A stretch of 64,000 bases of DNA, taken from assembly GCA_024648695.1 (NCBI GenBank), contig JACAVV010000025.1, positions 1 through 64,000 of the forward strand. Reading direction: 5' to 3'. The DNA comes from Nitrospina sp. GTDB taxonomy: Bacteria; Nitrospinota; Nitrospinia; Nitrospinales; JACRGP01. The position numbers and the translations under genes are program-made. This document shows positions 18,981 through 28,509 of the stretch, piece by piece; the first letter of the stretch is position 1, and each line of letters begins with the position of its first letter. Under the pieces are notes generated by a model. That model was given only the letters and a program-made list of their open reading frames with translations, made no database searches and had not been told where the DNA came from.

Positions 18981-20354
18981 CTAACTTAAAACCATCTCAA
19001 ATGCTTCTGAAAGATGCTTAACGGGGCACAAATCGATCCCTGCTTTTAACAAGACCTTGGATTTGTTTGGAACGTCCGGAATCACACAGCGTTTGAATCC
19101 CAACTTTTGCGCTTCGATCACGCGGGCTTCCAGTTGGCTCACCGACCGGACTTCGCCCGTCAGGCCCACCTCGCCGATCAACACCGCTTCGGGGTCCACT
19201 TCACGGTTTTGAAAACTGCTGGCAATAGCCGTGGCCACTCCCAAATCGATTGCGGGTTCCATTACTTTGATGCCTCCCGCAATATTGACAAAAATATCCT
19301 CTCCTTGCAATCCAAGTTCCAATCTTTTTTCCATAATCGCCACGAGCAGGGACATGCGATTGTAATCAAGACCTGTCGCCATGCGTCTCGGCATGCCCAC
19401 AGAGCTTGAAGCCGTGACCAGAGCCTGCACTTCCACCAGCAGAGGCCGCGTACCTTGAGCGCTTGCCACAATGGCGGATCCGGAGGAATTGGCAGGCCGC
19501 TCGCTTAAAAACAGTTCCGAAGGATTGGCCACCGGTCGCAATCCGTCAGCCATCATTTCGAAAACTCCAATCTCGGGTGTGGGGCCAAAACGGTTTTTGA
19601 TCGTGCGCAGAATCCGGTAAGCCTGTCCACGGTCGCCTTCAAAATAGACTACAGCATCGACGATATGCTCCAACGTTTTGGGTCCGGCAATGGCTCCTTC
19701 TTTGGTGATGTGACCGATGAGAATACCGGTCAAATCCCTTTGCTTGATTTCCTGAAAAATTTTAAAAGCCACTTCCCGCACCTGCCCCAGGGTTCCCGGC
19801 GCCGAAGTCAGCTCGTTTGAATAAAAGGTCTGCACGGAATCCAGCACCACCACAGCGGGCTTGATTTTATCAATAAGCCGGATCACTTCCTCAATACAAA
19901 TTTCCGGGGACACCAGCAAGTTTTCTGACAAGGTGTTTAATCGGCCGGCTCTGGATTTGATTTGTGCGGGTGATTCTTCACCGGAGACGTAAAGCACCTT
20001 CTGGCCACTATGGGCCAAGCCACCCATGCTTTGCAAAAGTAGAGTCGATTTTCCGATTCCCGGATCACCCCCCACAAGCACCATGGCTCCAGAAACCAGT
20101 CCTCCCCCCAAAACCCGGTCGAATTCACCTATGCCCGTACTGCGCCTGCGTTCCAGGGTCTCAGGAACCTCGGTCACCGGCTGGACATCATTTTTGCCTT
20201 GCGCCGATCTGCTACGTTTTTGAGAGGATGAGGATACTTCTGATTTTTCTTCTGCGAGGGTGTTCCACTGCTGGCACTCGGGACATTTACCCAACCATTT
20301 CGGGGCCTGATGCCCACAGGATTGACAAACGTAAACGGTAAGGTTTTTGGGCAT
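18981..20354 (-). CDS. radA: DNA repair protein RadA/Sms
   Basis: Branch-migration ATPase in recombination. The start at 20354 (MPKNLTVYVCQSCG) puts the zinc finger (CQSCG, then CPECQQW) at the N terminus as usual. A TTG at 20405 would add 17 residues. The RecA-like domain has Walker A GDPGIGKSTLL, the RadA-specific KNRFGPTPEIGVFEM (KNRFG) motif and a C-terminal Lon-like domain (IAGGIKVMEPAIDLG, LIGEVGLTGEVR). 457 residues is typical. No clear Shine-Dalgarno. Confidence 0.95.
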   Translation of the reverse strand: MPKNLTVYVCQSCGHQAPKWLGKCPECQQWNTLAEEKSEVSSSSQKRSRSAQGKNDVQPVTEVPETLERRRSTGIGEFDRVLGGGLVSGAMVLVGGDPGIGKSTLLLQSMGGLAHSGQKVLYVSGEESPAQIKSRAGRLNTLSENLLVSPEICIEEVIRLIDKIKPAVVVLDSVQTFYSNELTSAPGTLGQVREVAFKIFQEIKQRDLTGILIGHITKEGAIAGPKTLEHIVDAVVYFEGDRGQAYRILRTIKNRFGPTPEIGVFEMMADGLRPVANPSELFLSERPANSSGSAIVASAQGTRPLLVEVQALVTASSSVGMPRRMATGLDYNRMSLLVAIMEKRLELGLQGEDIFVNIAGGIKVMEPAIDLGVATAIASSFQNREVDPEAVLIGEVGLTGEVRSVSQLEARVIEAQKLGFKRCVIPDVPNKSKVLLKAGIDLCPVKHLSEAFEMVLS

Positions 20355-20457
20355 AGCTCGGGAGGAATCAGATAATTGAAAAAATACGCCGAGGTCCTTA
20401 GCCAAACACCAGCCTGGTAAAGACCTCGGCGAAATCGGAACTATTGCCTAACAGGAA

Positions 20458-22962
20458 TCATTTTATTTTTTTGAGAATATTGTTGTTGCGGTCGATATTC
20501 ACATTGGCCTTTCTTCTTAGATCTTCGAGGCGGTCCTTAATTTCATTATGCGCACTCAACAGTTTTTCCATCTTGCTTTGTTCCACAGCAATGGCTTTCA
20601 GAATATTGATCAATTCGCTCAGCTTGCGATTGGCCAGATCGACCGTTGCCATTCCCGGCTCCATCGTTTGCAGGGAGCGGTTCAACTTCTGATCCAGATC
20701 CCGGGAATGCGCCAGAACCGTTTGCAATATTTCGATCATACCATTGATTTTCTCTTCACTTACTCCACCTTGCTGTTGATCGAAACTTATTTTTTGCAAG
20801 GATTGCTCCAGGCGTGACTCGAATTGGGAAGAGTTCTGCGCCACCGATTGAAGCAGTTCAATGATCTTCGAGATCTTCTCATCTGTTAGCAACTGGCCTG
20901 ATCGGGCTAACTCCAGGGTCATCCGGTATTTATCCAGTTGTACCAGCGATTGTTCAATTTTGCGATCCATTTGTGAATCGTTACCGGCAATGGTTTGCAG
21001 AATATCGATCATTTTATTGACCTTTTCTTCATTCATTGCGGTTCCGGTACTTCCCGAAGAACCTGCGGATTGCAAGGACTGCATAATCTTGGCTTCCATC
21101 TGAGAAGAGTTTTGCAACAAATTGCGAAGCAAATCGATCATCTCATTAATTTTTTCGTCCGAAACCTTTGCTCCTGCCACACTGTCTTGAGACCTTTGCA
21201 AACCTTCATCCAGACGGGTTTCCAGTTTATTGGAACTGGCCGCCACTTGTTGCAGGATCTCTATGACTTTCGTCATTTTCTGATCCATCAACTCCGAACC
21301 CGAAACCGTAGTTTCCAGTTTCGATAAGGACTCTTTCAAACGGGTATCCAGCTGAGTGGAATTTGATGCCACGGTTTGCAGAATCTCAACCATTTTTGTG
21401 GTTTTTTTGTCAGCCAATTCTGCGTTCTGCGCCGAAGCGTCCATCTTCTGAATGGATTGATCCAGTTTGCTTCCTAACTGAGCCGAGTTCGAAGCTACCG
21501 TTTGGAGGATATCAATCATTTTCGTTACTTTTTCGTCAGTTAAAGAAGTGCTGGCCTGGCTGGATTCCATTTTTTGCAAGGAACCGGTTAACTGGTTTTC
21601 CACCTGCTTCGATGAATTAGCGACCGTTTGTAAAACCTCGATCATCTTGGTCAACTTGTCATCCGTTACCTTGAAGTTTTCCTGAGCCTGCTGGTTGCCG
21701 CTCAAACCCAGATCGATTTTTTTAATAGACTGATCCATTTTAGCTTCCAGGTTGCCAGTATGTTTTGCCAACTCCTTGGAAGTTTCCACAAGTTTATCGA
21801 AGTTATCCTCATTATTTTGGCTTAATTTGGCCATTTGCGTGACAGCCAGGTTCATGGAAGAGAAACTGGTTGTTATCGATTGATTCTGGCTTTGCAAAGC
21901 CGCAAGACTTTCAGCCAGTTTATTGAGCTTGGTTTCTGCGACCAGTAAATTCTCTTTCACCAGATCAATGTTTTTGGTCTGGTCGGTCAAACTTTCATGA
22001 AGGGTTTGATTGCCTTGAGAAACCGATTCAACTTTTGCGTTTAACACTTCGCGGAGTTTCTCCATCATTTTCCGGGTATTGTCCATGTGGTCTTTCAAAG
22101 CCACCAGATTATCGTCCAGAGCGTTTACCTGGCCCGCCATCTTCTGGTTTTCCTCCAGGGATTTGGTCATGATCTCAATCATTTTTTTATTACCGCCATC
22201 CAAAAGGTCAATTCCCGCTTGTAAGGATTGCTCGGTTCCCTGGATGGCTGTGCTGTTGCTCTCCAAACCTTTGTTCAAGGCCGCAATCAGAACTTCGCGG
22301 TCTTTGTCGTTCTGTTCCTGAATGGAGGGAATCAACTCGTTCTGGAAAATTCCCTGGGTTTCGGATAAGGTCTGGTTTTGATTGTTGATCTGGGTTTCGA
22401 TTTTACCCAAAGCCTCGTTGTTACTGCTTATCAAACCATCAAATGTTGTACTGTTGCTTTGCGCCAGGGATTCCATATCGCCTGCTAAAGCCTGTTGCAA
22501 TTGGGTGAGTTGAGAGTTCAGGTTATCCTGCAATTCCGTGCGGAGACTTTCACTATTTGCCTGCAAAGTGCTCCGGTGACTTTCCATAGTCGATTCCATA
22601 GTCTGGCGATTGGTTTCAATTTCCGTATTGATTCGGCTCGCCAGATCCGCAAGACTCTGTTTCATCACTGCCATTTCCTGCTTGAAATTTGCCTCGTTTT
22701 GTTCCAAGGACCCCCGCAGGCTGGGAAACATGCTTCTCAGCGAATTCACCCGGCTCAATATTTCAGCCTGGTCATTTTTCAGAGCTTTGAGTTTTTCATT
22801 TTCTAGGCCCGCGATGCGAAAACTGATTTTTTTCAGTTCCGTCAATATTCGGTTGTATCTTTTATCTTCGTCGTCATCAAAGAACTGGGCTTCACCGGGG
22901 GTTCCCGAAAATAGAATGCAAAGAACGAAAAGGAATATGAAACGAATCTTGGGGTTTTTCAT
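20458..22962 (-). CDS. Large periplasmic coiled-coil repeat protein in the cpoB/ybgF position
   Basis: 834 residues from the ATG at 22962. A signal peptide (MKNPKIRFIFLFVLC..., cleavage near GEAQ) precedes an acidic FFDDDEDKR stretch, then nearly continuous coiled coil rich in Gln, Ser, Asn and Leu. From about residue 436 onward there are nine repeats of the type DEKxxKMIxILQTVAxNSxQ. Their period is 42 residues in six of eight intervals and 43 or 49 in the others. There is no TPR domain as in CpoB, but the gene directly follows pal, where cpoB sits in other bacteria. I recognise no named family; a structural role in the envelope is an inference. Confidence 0.8.
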   Translation of the reverse strand: MKNPKIRFIFLFVLCILFSGTPGEAQFFDDDEDKRYNRILTELKKISFRIAGLENEKLKALKNDQAEILSRVNSLRSMFPSLRGSLEQNEANFKQEMAVMKQSLADLASRINTEIETNRQTMESTMESHRSTLQANSESLRTELQDNLNSQLTQLQQALAGDMESLAQSNSTTFDGLISSNNEALGKIETQINNQNQTLSETQGIFQNELIPSIQEQNDKDREVLIAALNKGLESNSTAIQGTEQSLQAGIDLLDGGNKKMIEIMTKSLEENQKMAGQVNALDDNLVALKDHMDNTRKMMEKLREVLNAKVESVSQGNQTLHESLTDQTKNIDLVKENLLVAETKLNKLAESLAALQSQNQSITTSFSSMNLAVTQMAKLSQNNEDNFDKLVETSKELAKHTGNLEAKMDQSIKKIDLGLSGNQQAQENFKVTDDKLTKMIEVLQTVANSSKQVENQLTGSLQKMESSQASTSLTDEKVTKMIDILQTVASNSAQLGSKLDQSIQKMDASAQNAELADKKTTKMVEILQTVASNSTQLDTRLKESLSKLETTVSGSELMDQKMTKVIEILQQVAASSNKLETRLDEGLQRSQDSVAGAKVSDEKINEMIDLLRNLLQNSSQMEAKIMQSLQSAGSSGSTGTAMNEEKVNKMIDILQTIAGNDSQMDRKIEQSLVQLDKYRMTLELARSGQLLTDEKISKIIELLQSVAQNSSQFESRLEQSLQKISFDQQQGGVSEEKINGMIEILQTVLAHSRDLDQKLNRSLQTMEPGMATVDLANRKLSELINILKAIAVEQSKMEKLLSAHNEIKDRLEDLRRKANVNIDRNNNILKKIK

Positions 22963-23132
22963 GGCAATGGAGTCCAATTTGTTTTTTCTGGAAAAGAAAG
23001 TTGGAATGAATGCTTATAAAAGGTTGAATCAGGTTGGAAACTTGAAATGAGGATCAGATCAAAATAGAAAGACGCAAAAGGAGCTCCGGACATAAAGCCC
23101 GGAACCCCGTTCACTAAACTTTAATCAATCGG

Positions 23133-24530
23133 CTATCTGGAAACCAGAAAATGCGACCGTCTATTATTATACCAGCAATGGTCGGTACTATCGAAACAAA
23201 AAGGTTTCTCTTCGCCATAGCTGATCGTGTACAAACGGTCGCTTTCAATCCCCAGAGCCATCAAATACTGCTTGGTGGAATTGGCACGACGTTCACCTAA
23301 TCCCAAATTATAATTATTGGTTCCTCTTTCGTCACAATGCCCTTGAATTTCAACTTTTACTTTAGGGTGTTTTTTGAGCCATTGGGCATTTTGCTGAAGA
23401 ACACGTTTTGAGTTTTCATCCAGATCATAGCGATCAAAATTGAAATGAATATCCGATAAGTCTTCAATGGATTTGAAAGGCAATAAACGCGCTTCCTGAA
23501 GGCCGCTTAAAGAAGGTGATCCACCACCAGCATAAGCCGAACGTCCGCCGTCGCTACCATCGGAACCACCGAACATTCCGGAACCGCCACGCGATCCATT
23601 TCCAGATCCGGCCATTCCGCCATGACCATCAGACCCATTCATGCCGCCCAGGCCGCCTTGGCCACCGGAACCTGCCATTCCGCCATGACCATCAGACCCA
23701 TTCATGCCACCCAGGCCGCCTAAACCGCCTTGGCCACTGGAACCTGCCATACCACCCTGACTTCCAGATCCATTCATGCCGCTCAGGCCGCCGCTTCCAG
23801 ATCCGCTACCGCCAAGCCCGCCTAAACCGCCTTGGCCACCGGAACCTGCCATTCCGGGTCCGCTTTGAGCAAAATGCCGGTCGCCAGGAAACCCGGGTCC
23901 TCCATCGAGAGAACCGAACTCACTGGAACCTCCCCGGCCAAAAGCACCCCCGGATGAACCATCAGAAGACCCTGAACCGGAACCGTCGCCAAATCGACCG
24001 CCAGCACCGCTTCCGGCACCGAAACTACCACCAGCACCTGCCATACCCGGACCGCTTTGCTGGAAATTACGATTGCCCGGAAGACCGCCACTCATGCTTC
24101 CCGAACCACCTGGACCGCCAGGCGTGAATGATGATGGACTTTGAGGATGACCTGCAGACGCGGATTCGCTGGACCCAAAGGACCCTGAATCATCTCCAGG
24201 AAACGATTCATTTTCTCCAACCGTTCCCTGCTCAATAAAACCAAAAGGCTTGGAACCTTTTGAACCGCTCGAGCCGAATCCATTGGATGATCCGCTTCCA
24301 CCCCTGCTTCCAAGACCACCGGAAGCCATACCGCTTCCGGACCTGCCCGAGCCTGAACCTCCACGAAGAGCCGAACCACTAGATGACCCCGAAGAAGACC
24401 CTTGCCCTGAAACCATTGGAGCCGTACCATCTTCCTCCACCTCCGGAGGCATCAATTGCTTAGAACATGCACTAATGACTAAACCTGAAACCAGAACTAC
24501 CAGGAATTTTAAAAAAATTGTCCGTTTCAT
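23133..24530 (-). CDS. pal: Peptidoglycan-associated lipoprotein Pal with very long Gly/Ser linker
   Basis: Outer-membrane lipoprotein of the Tol-Pal system. Lipobox ISAC puts the lipidated Cys at residue 22. The C-terminal ~110 residues are an OmpA-type peptidoglycan-binding domain (IHFNFDRYDLDENSKR, GHCDERGTNNYNLGLGERRA). Between them is a ~300-residue, low-complexity Gly/Ser/Met linker, making 465 residues against about 170 in E. coli. The frame is unbroken and the Pal domain intact, so the linker is probably real. Its own promoter seems to lie at 24685-24713. Confidence 0.92.
   Translation of the reverse strand: MKRTIFLKFLVVLVSGLVISACSKQLMPPEVEEDGTAPMVSGQGSSSGSSSGSALRGGSGSGRSGSGMASGGLGSRGGSGSSNGFGSSGSKGSKPFGFIEQGTVGENESFPGDDSGSFGSSESASAGHPQSPSSFTPGGPGGSGSMSGGLPGNRNFQQSGPGMAGAGGSFGAGSGAGGRFGDGSGSGSSDGSSGGAFGRGGSSEFGSLDGGPGFPGDRHFAQSGPGMAGSGGQGGLGGLGGSGSGSGGLSGMNGSGSQGGMAGSSGQGGLGGLGGMNGSDGHGGMAGSGGQGGLGGMNGSDGHGGMAGSGNGSRGGSGMFGGSDGSDGGRSAYAGGGSPSLSGLQEARLLPFKSIEDLSDIHFNFDRYDLDENSKRVLQQNAQWLKKHPKVKVEIQGHCDERGTNNYNLGLGERRANSTKQYLMALGIESDRLYTISYGEEKPFCFDSTDHCWYNNRRSHFLVSR
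23611..23870. repeat. In-frame ~63-bp tandem repeats in the pal linker
   Basis: On the plus strand, units beginning GCCATTCCGCCATGACCATC at 23611 and 23674 are 63 bp apart, with diverged copies continuing to about 23870. They encode 21-residue units such as GGMAGSGGQGGLGG and GMNGSDGHGG. The period is a multiple of three, so copy-number change would lengthen or shorten the linker without a frameshift. Confidence 0.7.
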
Positions 24531-24910
24531 AAACCTGAACCTCTTTTAATTGAAAGTAATCGTTTTGCCATTTCCCCGATATTTCTATTTGGCCAAATCA
24601 CTCCTAATTTAAAAATATAATACTAAGCTAAACTACAGAATTAATTTGCTTTATTTTATTTTTGGGAAAATTTATTACCCCATAATTATAACAAAATTAT
24701 ATAGGTAAATCAACAAAACCGACAAGTGGATTTCTTAAAAAAATTTTAATTAAATGCTTAGTTTTCAAAATCTTATCAAGACCGACAAGCGAACCCGGAC
24801 CGCCCCCGGCTCACTTCGGTTTTGAAAACACTAAATCTCGGCTACAAACACCTCCCCGATTGATTTATTTGACATTATCTCATAGATTTTCATAGAAAGG
24901 AAATAAAATT
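24531..24910. other. Spacer between tolB and pal
   Basis: 380 AT-rich bases break the tol-pal run. They contain the pal promoter candidate and a long 5' leader. ACCGACAAG occurs twice (about 24719 and 24780). No ORF with a ribosome site was seen. Confidence 0.5.
24685..24713 (-). promoter_or_regulatory. Sigma-70-type promoter for pal
   Basis: Read on the minus strand: TTGATT (24713-24708), 17-nt spacer, TATAAT (24690-24685). This predicts a start near 24678 and a ~150-nt leader before the pal ATG. It would let pal and the coiled-coil gene be expressed apart from tolQRAB. Confidence 0.6.
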
Positions 24911-26308
24911 CTATCTTCCGTTCACGATTTTTCCTTTTGGGTGAGTCGACCATGCCGGACTCAGCCCACCCCCTGTCAGAAAAGTGAGCTGGCGCGATTT
25001 CCTGCTTCCAAGCCTTTGAATATAAATCTCTTCCCGTCCTCCTTGTCTCTGACTATAAGCGATGTAGCGTCCATCCGGCGACCAGCTTGGTTTTTCCTGG
25101 CTTCCGGAACCGGAAGTGAACTGGATGTGCTTTTTGGATTTGAAGTCGTAAATTTTTATGCGAAACTTTTTACCTACACGGGCGGTGTAAGCAAGCTTTT
25201 CGCCATCAGGAGACCAACTGGGATCGTCGTTATAATTCGAGTTAAATGTAATGCGGTCGATGCTCCGGTCTCCGCGCCGTGAATCCATTACATATATCTG
25301 CGGTGACCCGGTTCCCGACCGGTCAGAGGTGAACGCGATTTTTCTTCCATTGGGCGACCAGGTGGGAGATGTGTCAATATTGAAGTGCCGAGTCAGTCGT
25401 TTCAACTCCAGTGATTTTTCCAAAACATAAACTTCTGCATTTTCATCCTTGCTGAGCACCAAAGCGATCCGGTTTCCGTCAGGTGACCAGGCAGGCGCGG
25501 CATTCAGTCCAGGCATTTGCAGAAGGGTTTTGCGCGTTCTTTTTTGAACATCGATCACCATCAAATCGGGATTGCGGTCAATATAGGAAGTAAACAGTAT
25601 ATTTTTTCCGTCAGGCGACCAGGCAGGTGATAAAGTTACCGAGCGATCATTGGTGAGCTTTTTCAAATTATAGCCATCAAAATCGACCATATACAATTCT
25701 TTCTTTCGGCTCTCTTTGGAGATGAAGGCAATCTTGGTTTGCGACACTCCCTGAATACCGGTCAATTGCGCCACCACCTCGTCAGAAAAACGATGGATCA
25801 TAGAGCGCAGGAAGTTCCGGTTACCGCGATATTTTTTCCCCACGATGAAACGTTTTCGATCCACGTCATACAAGCGAAAAACAAAGGTATAGAATCCGCT
25901 TCGGCCCACTCCGTATTGAGTCTTGATCATCCATTGCGCCCCCACTCCGGCCCAGGCGCCGAAATTGACCCCTTGCGCCTGCCTCTCCTGATTTTCCAGG
26001 CTCTGGAATTTGGAGTGACTTATGGGCGTGAAAAATTCAGATAACTTCAAATCGTTTTCCAGGATTTTTCGAGAGTCCTCTCCGGAACGGGTCGGATCGC
26101 TTCCCTTTTGCAATTGAAACCCCTGGATGGCGATGCTGACCTTGGGCTGGGTTTTTTTCAGTAGCTCAATTTCAATATTGGACTGGGCTCTAACCGGGCC
26201 CGCACTCGCAAGGAGGGTCAGACCAAGAAAAAGGAAGAACGTTAATATCGCACGCTTCTTGACAAAATGGTTTGTTTTGGAAAGATGTTTCTCAATTTTT
26301 GTTTTCAT
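24911..26308 (-). CDS. tolB: Tol-Pal translocation protein TolB
   Basis: Periplasmic beta-propeller that binds Pal. 465 residues: signal peptide (hydrophobic TFFLFLGLTLLASAG, cleavage near VRAQ), an N-terminal domain up to about residue 185, then a propeller with repeated SPDGxxIAFTS-type blades (SPAWSPDGKNILFTSY, TWSPNGRKIAFTSD, SWSPDGRYIAYSQ). Starts 8 bp after the tolA stop. Length slightly above E. coli TolB (430). Confidence 0.94.
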   Translation of the reverse strand: MKTKIEKHLSKTNHFVKKRAILTFFLFLGLTLLASAGPVRAQSNIEIELLKKTQPKVSIAIQGFQLQKGSDPTRSGEDSRKILENDLKLSEFFTPISHSKFQSLENQERQAQGVNFGAWAGVGAQWMIKTQYGVGRSGFYTFVFRLYDVDRKRFIVGKKYRGNRNFLRSMIHRFSDEVVAQLTGIQGVSQTKIAFISKESRKKELYMVDFDGYNLKKLTNDRSVTLSPAWSPDGKNILFTSYIDRNPDLMVIDVQKRTRKTLLQMPGLNAAPAWSPDGNRIALVLSKDENAEVYVLEKSLELKRLTRHFNIDTSPTWSPNGRKIAFTSDRSGTGSPQIYVMDSRRGDRSIDRITFNSNYNDDPSWSPDGEKLAYTARVGKKFRIKIYDFKSKKHIQFTSGSGSQEKPSWSPDGRYIAYSQRQGGREEIYIQRLGSRKSRQLTFLTGGGLSPAWSTHPKGKIVNGR

Positions 26309-26316
26309 GGGATTTT

Positions 26317-28509
26317 TTACTCATCTTGAGGGACATATTTAAATTTGATAGTGATATGAAGGTTGGGTTCCGTCAATGCTTCCGGAAAAGGCTTAAACGG
26401 TTCGGACACCATGACGGCTTGCATGGCCAGGTTATTCAAGCTGTCCTGGCCTGCTTTTTTCTTAAACTCGGTTTCTGCAATATTTCCAGAGGGATAAACG
26501 AAAAACGATATGACCACCTCACTTTCTCCCTGACCCAGGGGTTTTTTCCAATTGGACATGACTGTACTTTCGATCATGCCTGCATACAGGCTCAACACAT
26601 CCGGATCGACCGTCTGCCTTGAAGCCTTTCGCGTTTGTTTGGCCTTGCTGGACCCTTGTTCTACGCGCGGCGCAATGGCGTCAAAGCTCTGCGCTCCCTG
26701 GTGCAAAGCCACCTTAATCTCCATTTCCCGCAAATTGCTGTTAAACCCTGAAGGTTTGGGAGCTACGGATTTCCTTTTGATGCGAACCGGTTCTACAGGG
26801 CTTTGCAGTTTGTTCAACTTTTCCATTAAAGGTTTCAGTGTTTCCTTTGATGACTTTTTGGGCACTTCAATATTTTGAATGGGTTTGGTCTTTGGGCGTG
26901 GTTTCACTTTCACCTTGCTTTCCATTTTGGAAAGCTTTTCCAACTCCTGAATCAATTGTGTCGATCCCGTTTGGGCCGACTTGTCAGATTTCAACTCGAT
27001 CCTGGATTTCGACAAGGCCAAAAATTCCAGTTCCTCTTTGGCCGGTTCTTTTTTCTGCGGTCCCTTTGATTTACGGACTTTCGCCTTGGGCCGCTCCACC
27101 GACTGCTTCATTTTTAGCTCCTGAAACTCCTTGAGCTTTTTGTTAACCGGCAGGGAAGCGACTTGCGCAACCTCCTGATTTATTGAGGTCTCAGCCTTAT
27201 TTCTCTTTATGGAATTGAGATTTTCAAAAGCTTTTAACAAATCGGAGTTTACCTCGGAATCCTCTGTTTCCTCATCTTTCAGCTTCAGGACTTTGGCTTT
27301 TTTATTTTTAAGGTTTTCAAGTTCTTTAAAAGAATCATCCAGATCTGGATCGGACCTGTTTTCGATTTTGGAAGTTTTTGGCCGTTTCTTTTTAAGGTCC
27401 TTCAACTCTTTAAACGTATCATCCAGGCTCAGGTCGGGCTGTTGTTTATTTATCCTGGCGGTTTTAGTGGAAACATCCGCCTTGATATTTTCGAACTCCC
27501 TGAAGGTCTCCTCCAAAGGCGCCAGGGCTTTTGGAGATTTTTTTGCGGCGGCTTTTATTTTTTTCTTGTTTAATTGCTGAAGGTCTTTGAACGACTTTTC
27601 GATTTTTGAATTGTCTTTTACAGGTTTTTTGGCAACCTGTTTCGGCTTCTTCCTGGCTTCCAGTTTTTTCAGCGATTCCTCCCAATCCAGCGATTGATTC
27701 GCCAGCTTTTTCGCCACTTGTTTTTGTGTCTTGCGAAGTTTTAACCGTTCCAGTTCAGTAATCGCTTTATCGTCCACGGGTCGACCGACCGAAGACCCAA
27801 AGTCGGGTTGCGACAAAGGCGCGAGCTTCTTCGATTTCAAGCTTTCCAATTCCCTTAAAGATCCGTCCAGACGCTCATTCCTGGGACGGGTTTGTCTGTT
27901 TGCCTGACGCTTTTTTGCCGCATGTTTCTTTTTTAAGGCTTTCAACTTATTGATTGACCGGTCCAGATGGGGCCCCCTGTTTTCGAGGCGGGAATCTGGG
28001 CGAGCGACTTCCAGCTTCGCCAGCTTATCCAGATTATTCACCAGATTGTCTGTGGGATAATCTTCGGCCTTCATAGACAGCGGTTTGTTATCCAGTTTAT
28101 TCAATCGGTTCAATAGTTTTTTAGAGATATCCGGTCGCGGCGGTTCAACTCTCTTTTTAGGAGGTGGCGATGCCTTGGGTTTTCTGGAAACTTTTTTTAT
28201 TGGAGAATTCTCAGGCGGTTTAGCCCCTTGTTTAATTTCAGGCGCTTTTGGAGGTTTGGCTACCGGTGTCGCTTCAGGAACTTTTTCCAGTTTTGCCATT
28301 TCCTTCATATCTACAGGCACAGCCTGACTGTCATCAATTCCATCCAGGGGAATTTCTACAAAATTGACGTGAAATGCCGGCGTGACGGGTTTCGACGGGA
28401 TTTTTGCTTTGGGAAGAAACATGATTACAGAGAAAGCCATCAGATGCAGGAAAACGGAATACACCAGCACCTGATTGTCATTCAAAGGGCCGCTAAATTC
28501 AAACTTCAT
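26317..28509 (-). CDS. tolA: TolA-like protein with expanded repeat region
   Basis: Inner-membrane anchored bridge to the outer membrane. 730 residues: one N-terminal membrane helix (about 15-33), a Pro/Lys-rich segment (about 85-130), a ~450-residue Lys/Glu/Leu-rich region and a TonB/TolA-type C-terminal domain (about 635-730). The middle has roughly a dozen copies of a motif like LDDTFKELKDLKKK. E. coli TolA has 421 residues. The ATG overlaps the tolR stop (ATGA). Position in tolQ-R-A-B-pal supports the assignment, as middle-region similarity to known TolA is low. Confidence 0.85.
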   Translation of the reverse strand: MKFEFSGPLNDNQVLVYSVFLHLMAFSVIMFLPKAKIPSKPVTPAFHVNFVEIPLDGIDDSQAVPVDMKEMAKLEKVPEATPVAKPPKAPEIKQGAKPPENSPIKKVSRKPKASPPPKKRVEPPRPDISKKLLNRLNKLDNKPLSMKAEDYPTDNLVNNLDKLAKLEVARPDSRLENRGPHLDRSINKLKALKKKHAAKKRQANRQTRPRNERLDGSLRELESLKSKKLAPLSQPDFGSSVGRPVDDKAITELERLKLRKTQKQVAKKLANQSLDWEESLKKLEARKKPKQVAKKPVKDNSKIEKSFKDLQQLNKKKIKAAAKKSPKALAPLEETFREFENIKADVSTKTARINKQQPDLSLDDTFKELKDLKKKRPKTSKIENRSDPDLDDSFKELENLKNKKAKVLKLKDEETEDSEVNSDLLKAFENLNSIKRNKAETSINQEVAQVASLPVNKKLKEFQELKMKQSVERPKAKVRKSKGPQKKEPAKEELEFLALSKSRIELKSDKSAQTGSTQLIQELEKLSKMESKVKVKPRPKTKPIQNIEVPKKSSKETLKPLMEKLNKLQSPVEPVRIKRKSVAPKPSGFNSNLREMEIKVALHQGAQSFDAIAPRVEQGSSKAKQTRKASRQTVDPDVLSLYAGMIESTVMSNWKKPLGQGESEVVISFFVYPSGNIAETEFKKKAGQDSLNNLAMQAVMVSEPFKPFPEALTEPNLHITIKFKYVPQDE

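Noticed and set aside
20355-20405. TTG start adding 17 residues to RadA
   Set aside because: RadA proteins begin just before the zinc finger; the extra residues are not family-like.
23590-23870. CRISPR-like direct repeats
   Set aside because: Repeats are in frame, diverged, without unique spacers, and lie inside the pal coding region.
23516-24127. 203-codon His/Arg-rich plus-strand frame
   Set aside because: It is the reverse-strand shadow of the Gly/Ser repeats of pal; composition follows from the repeat.
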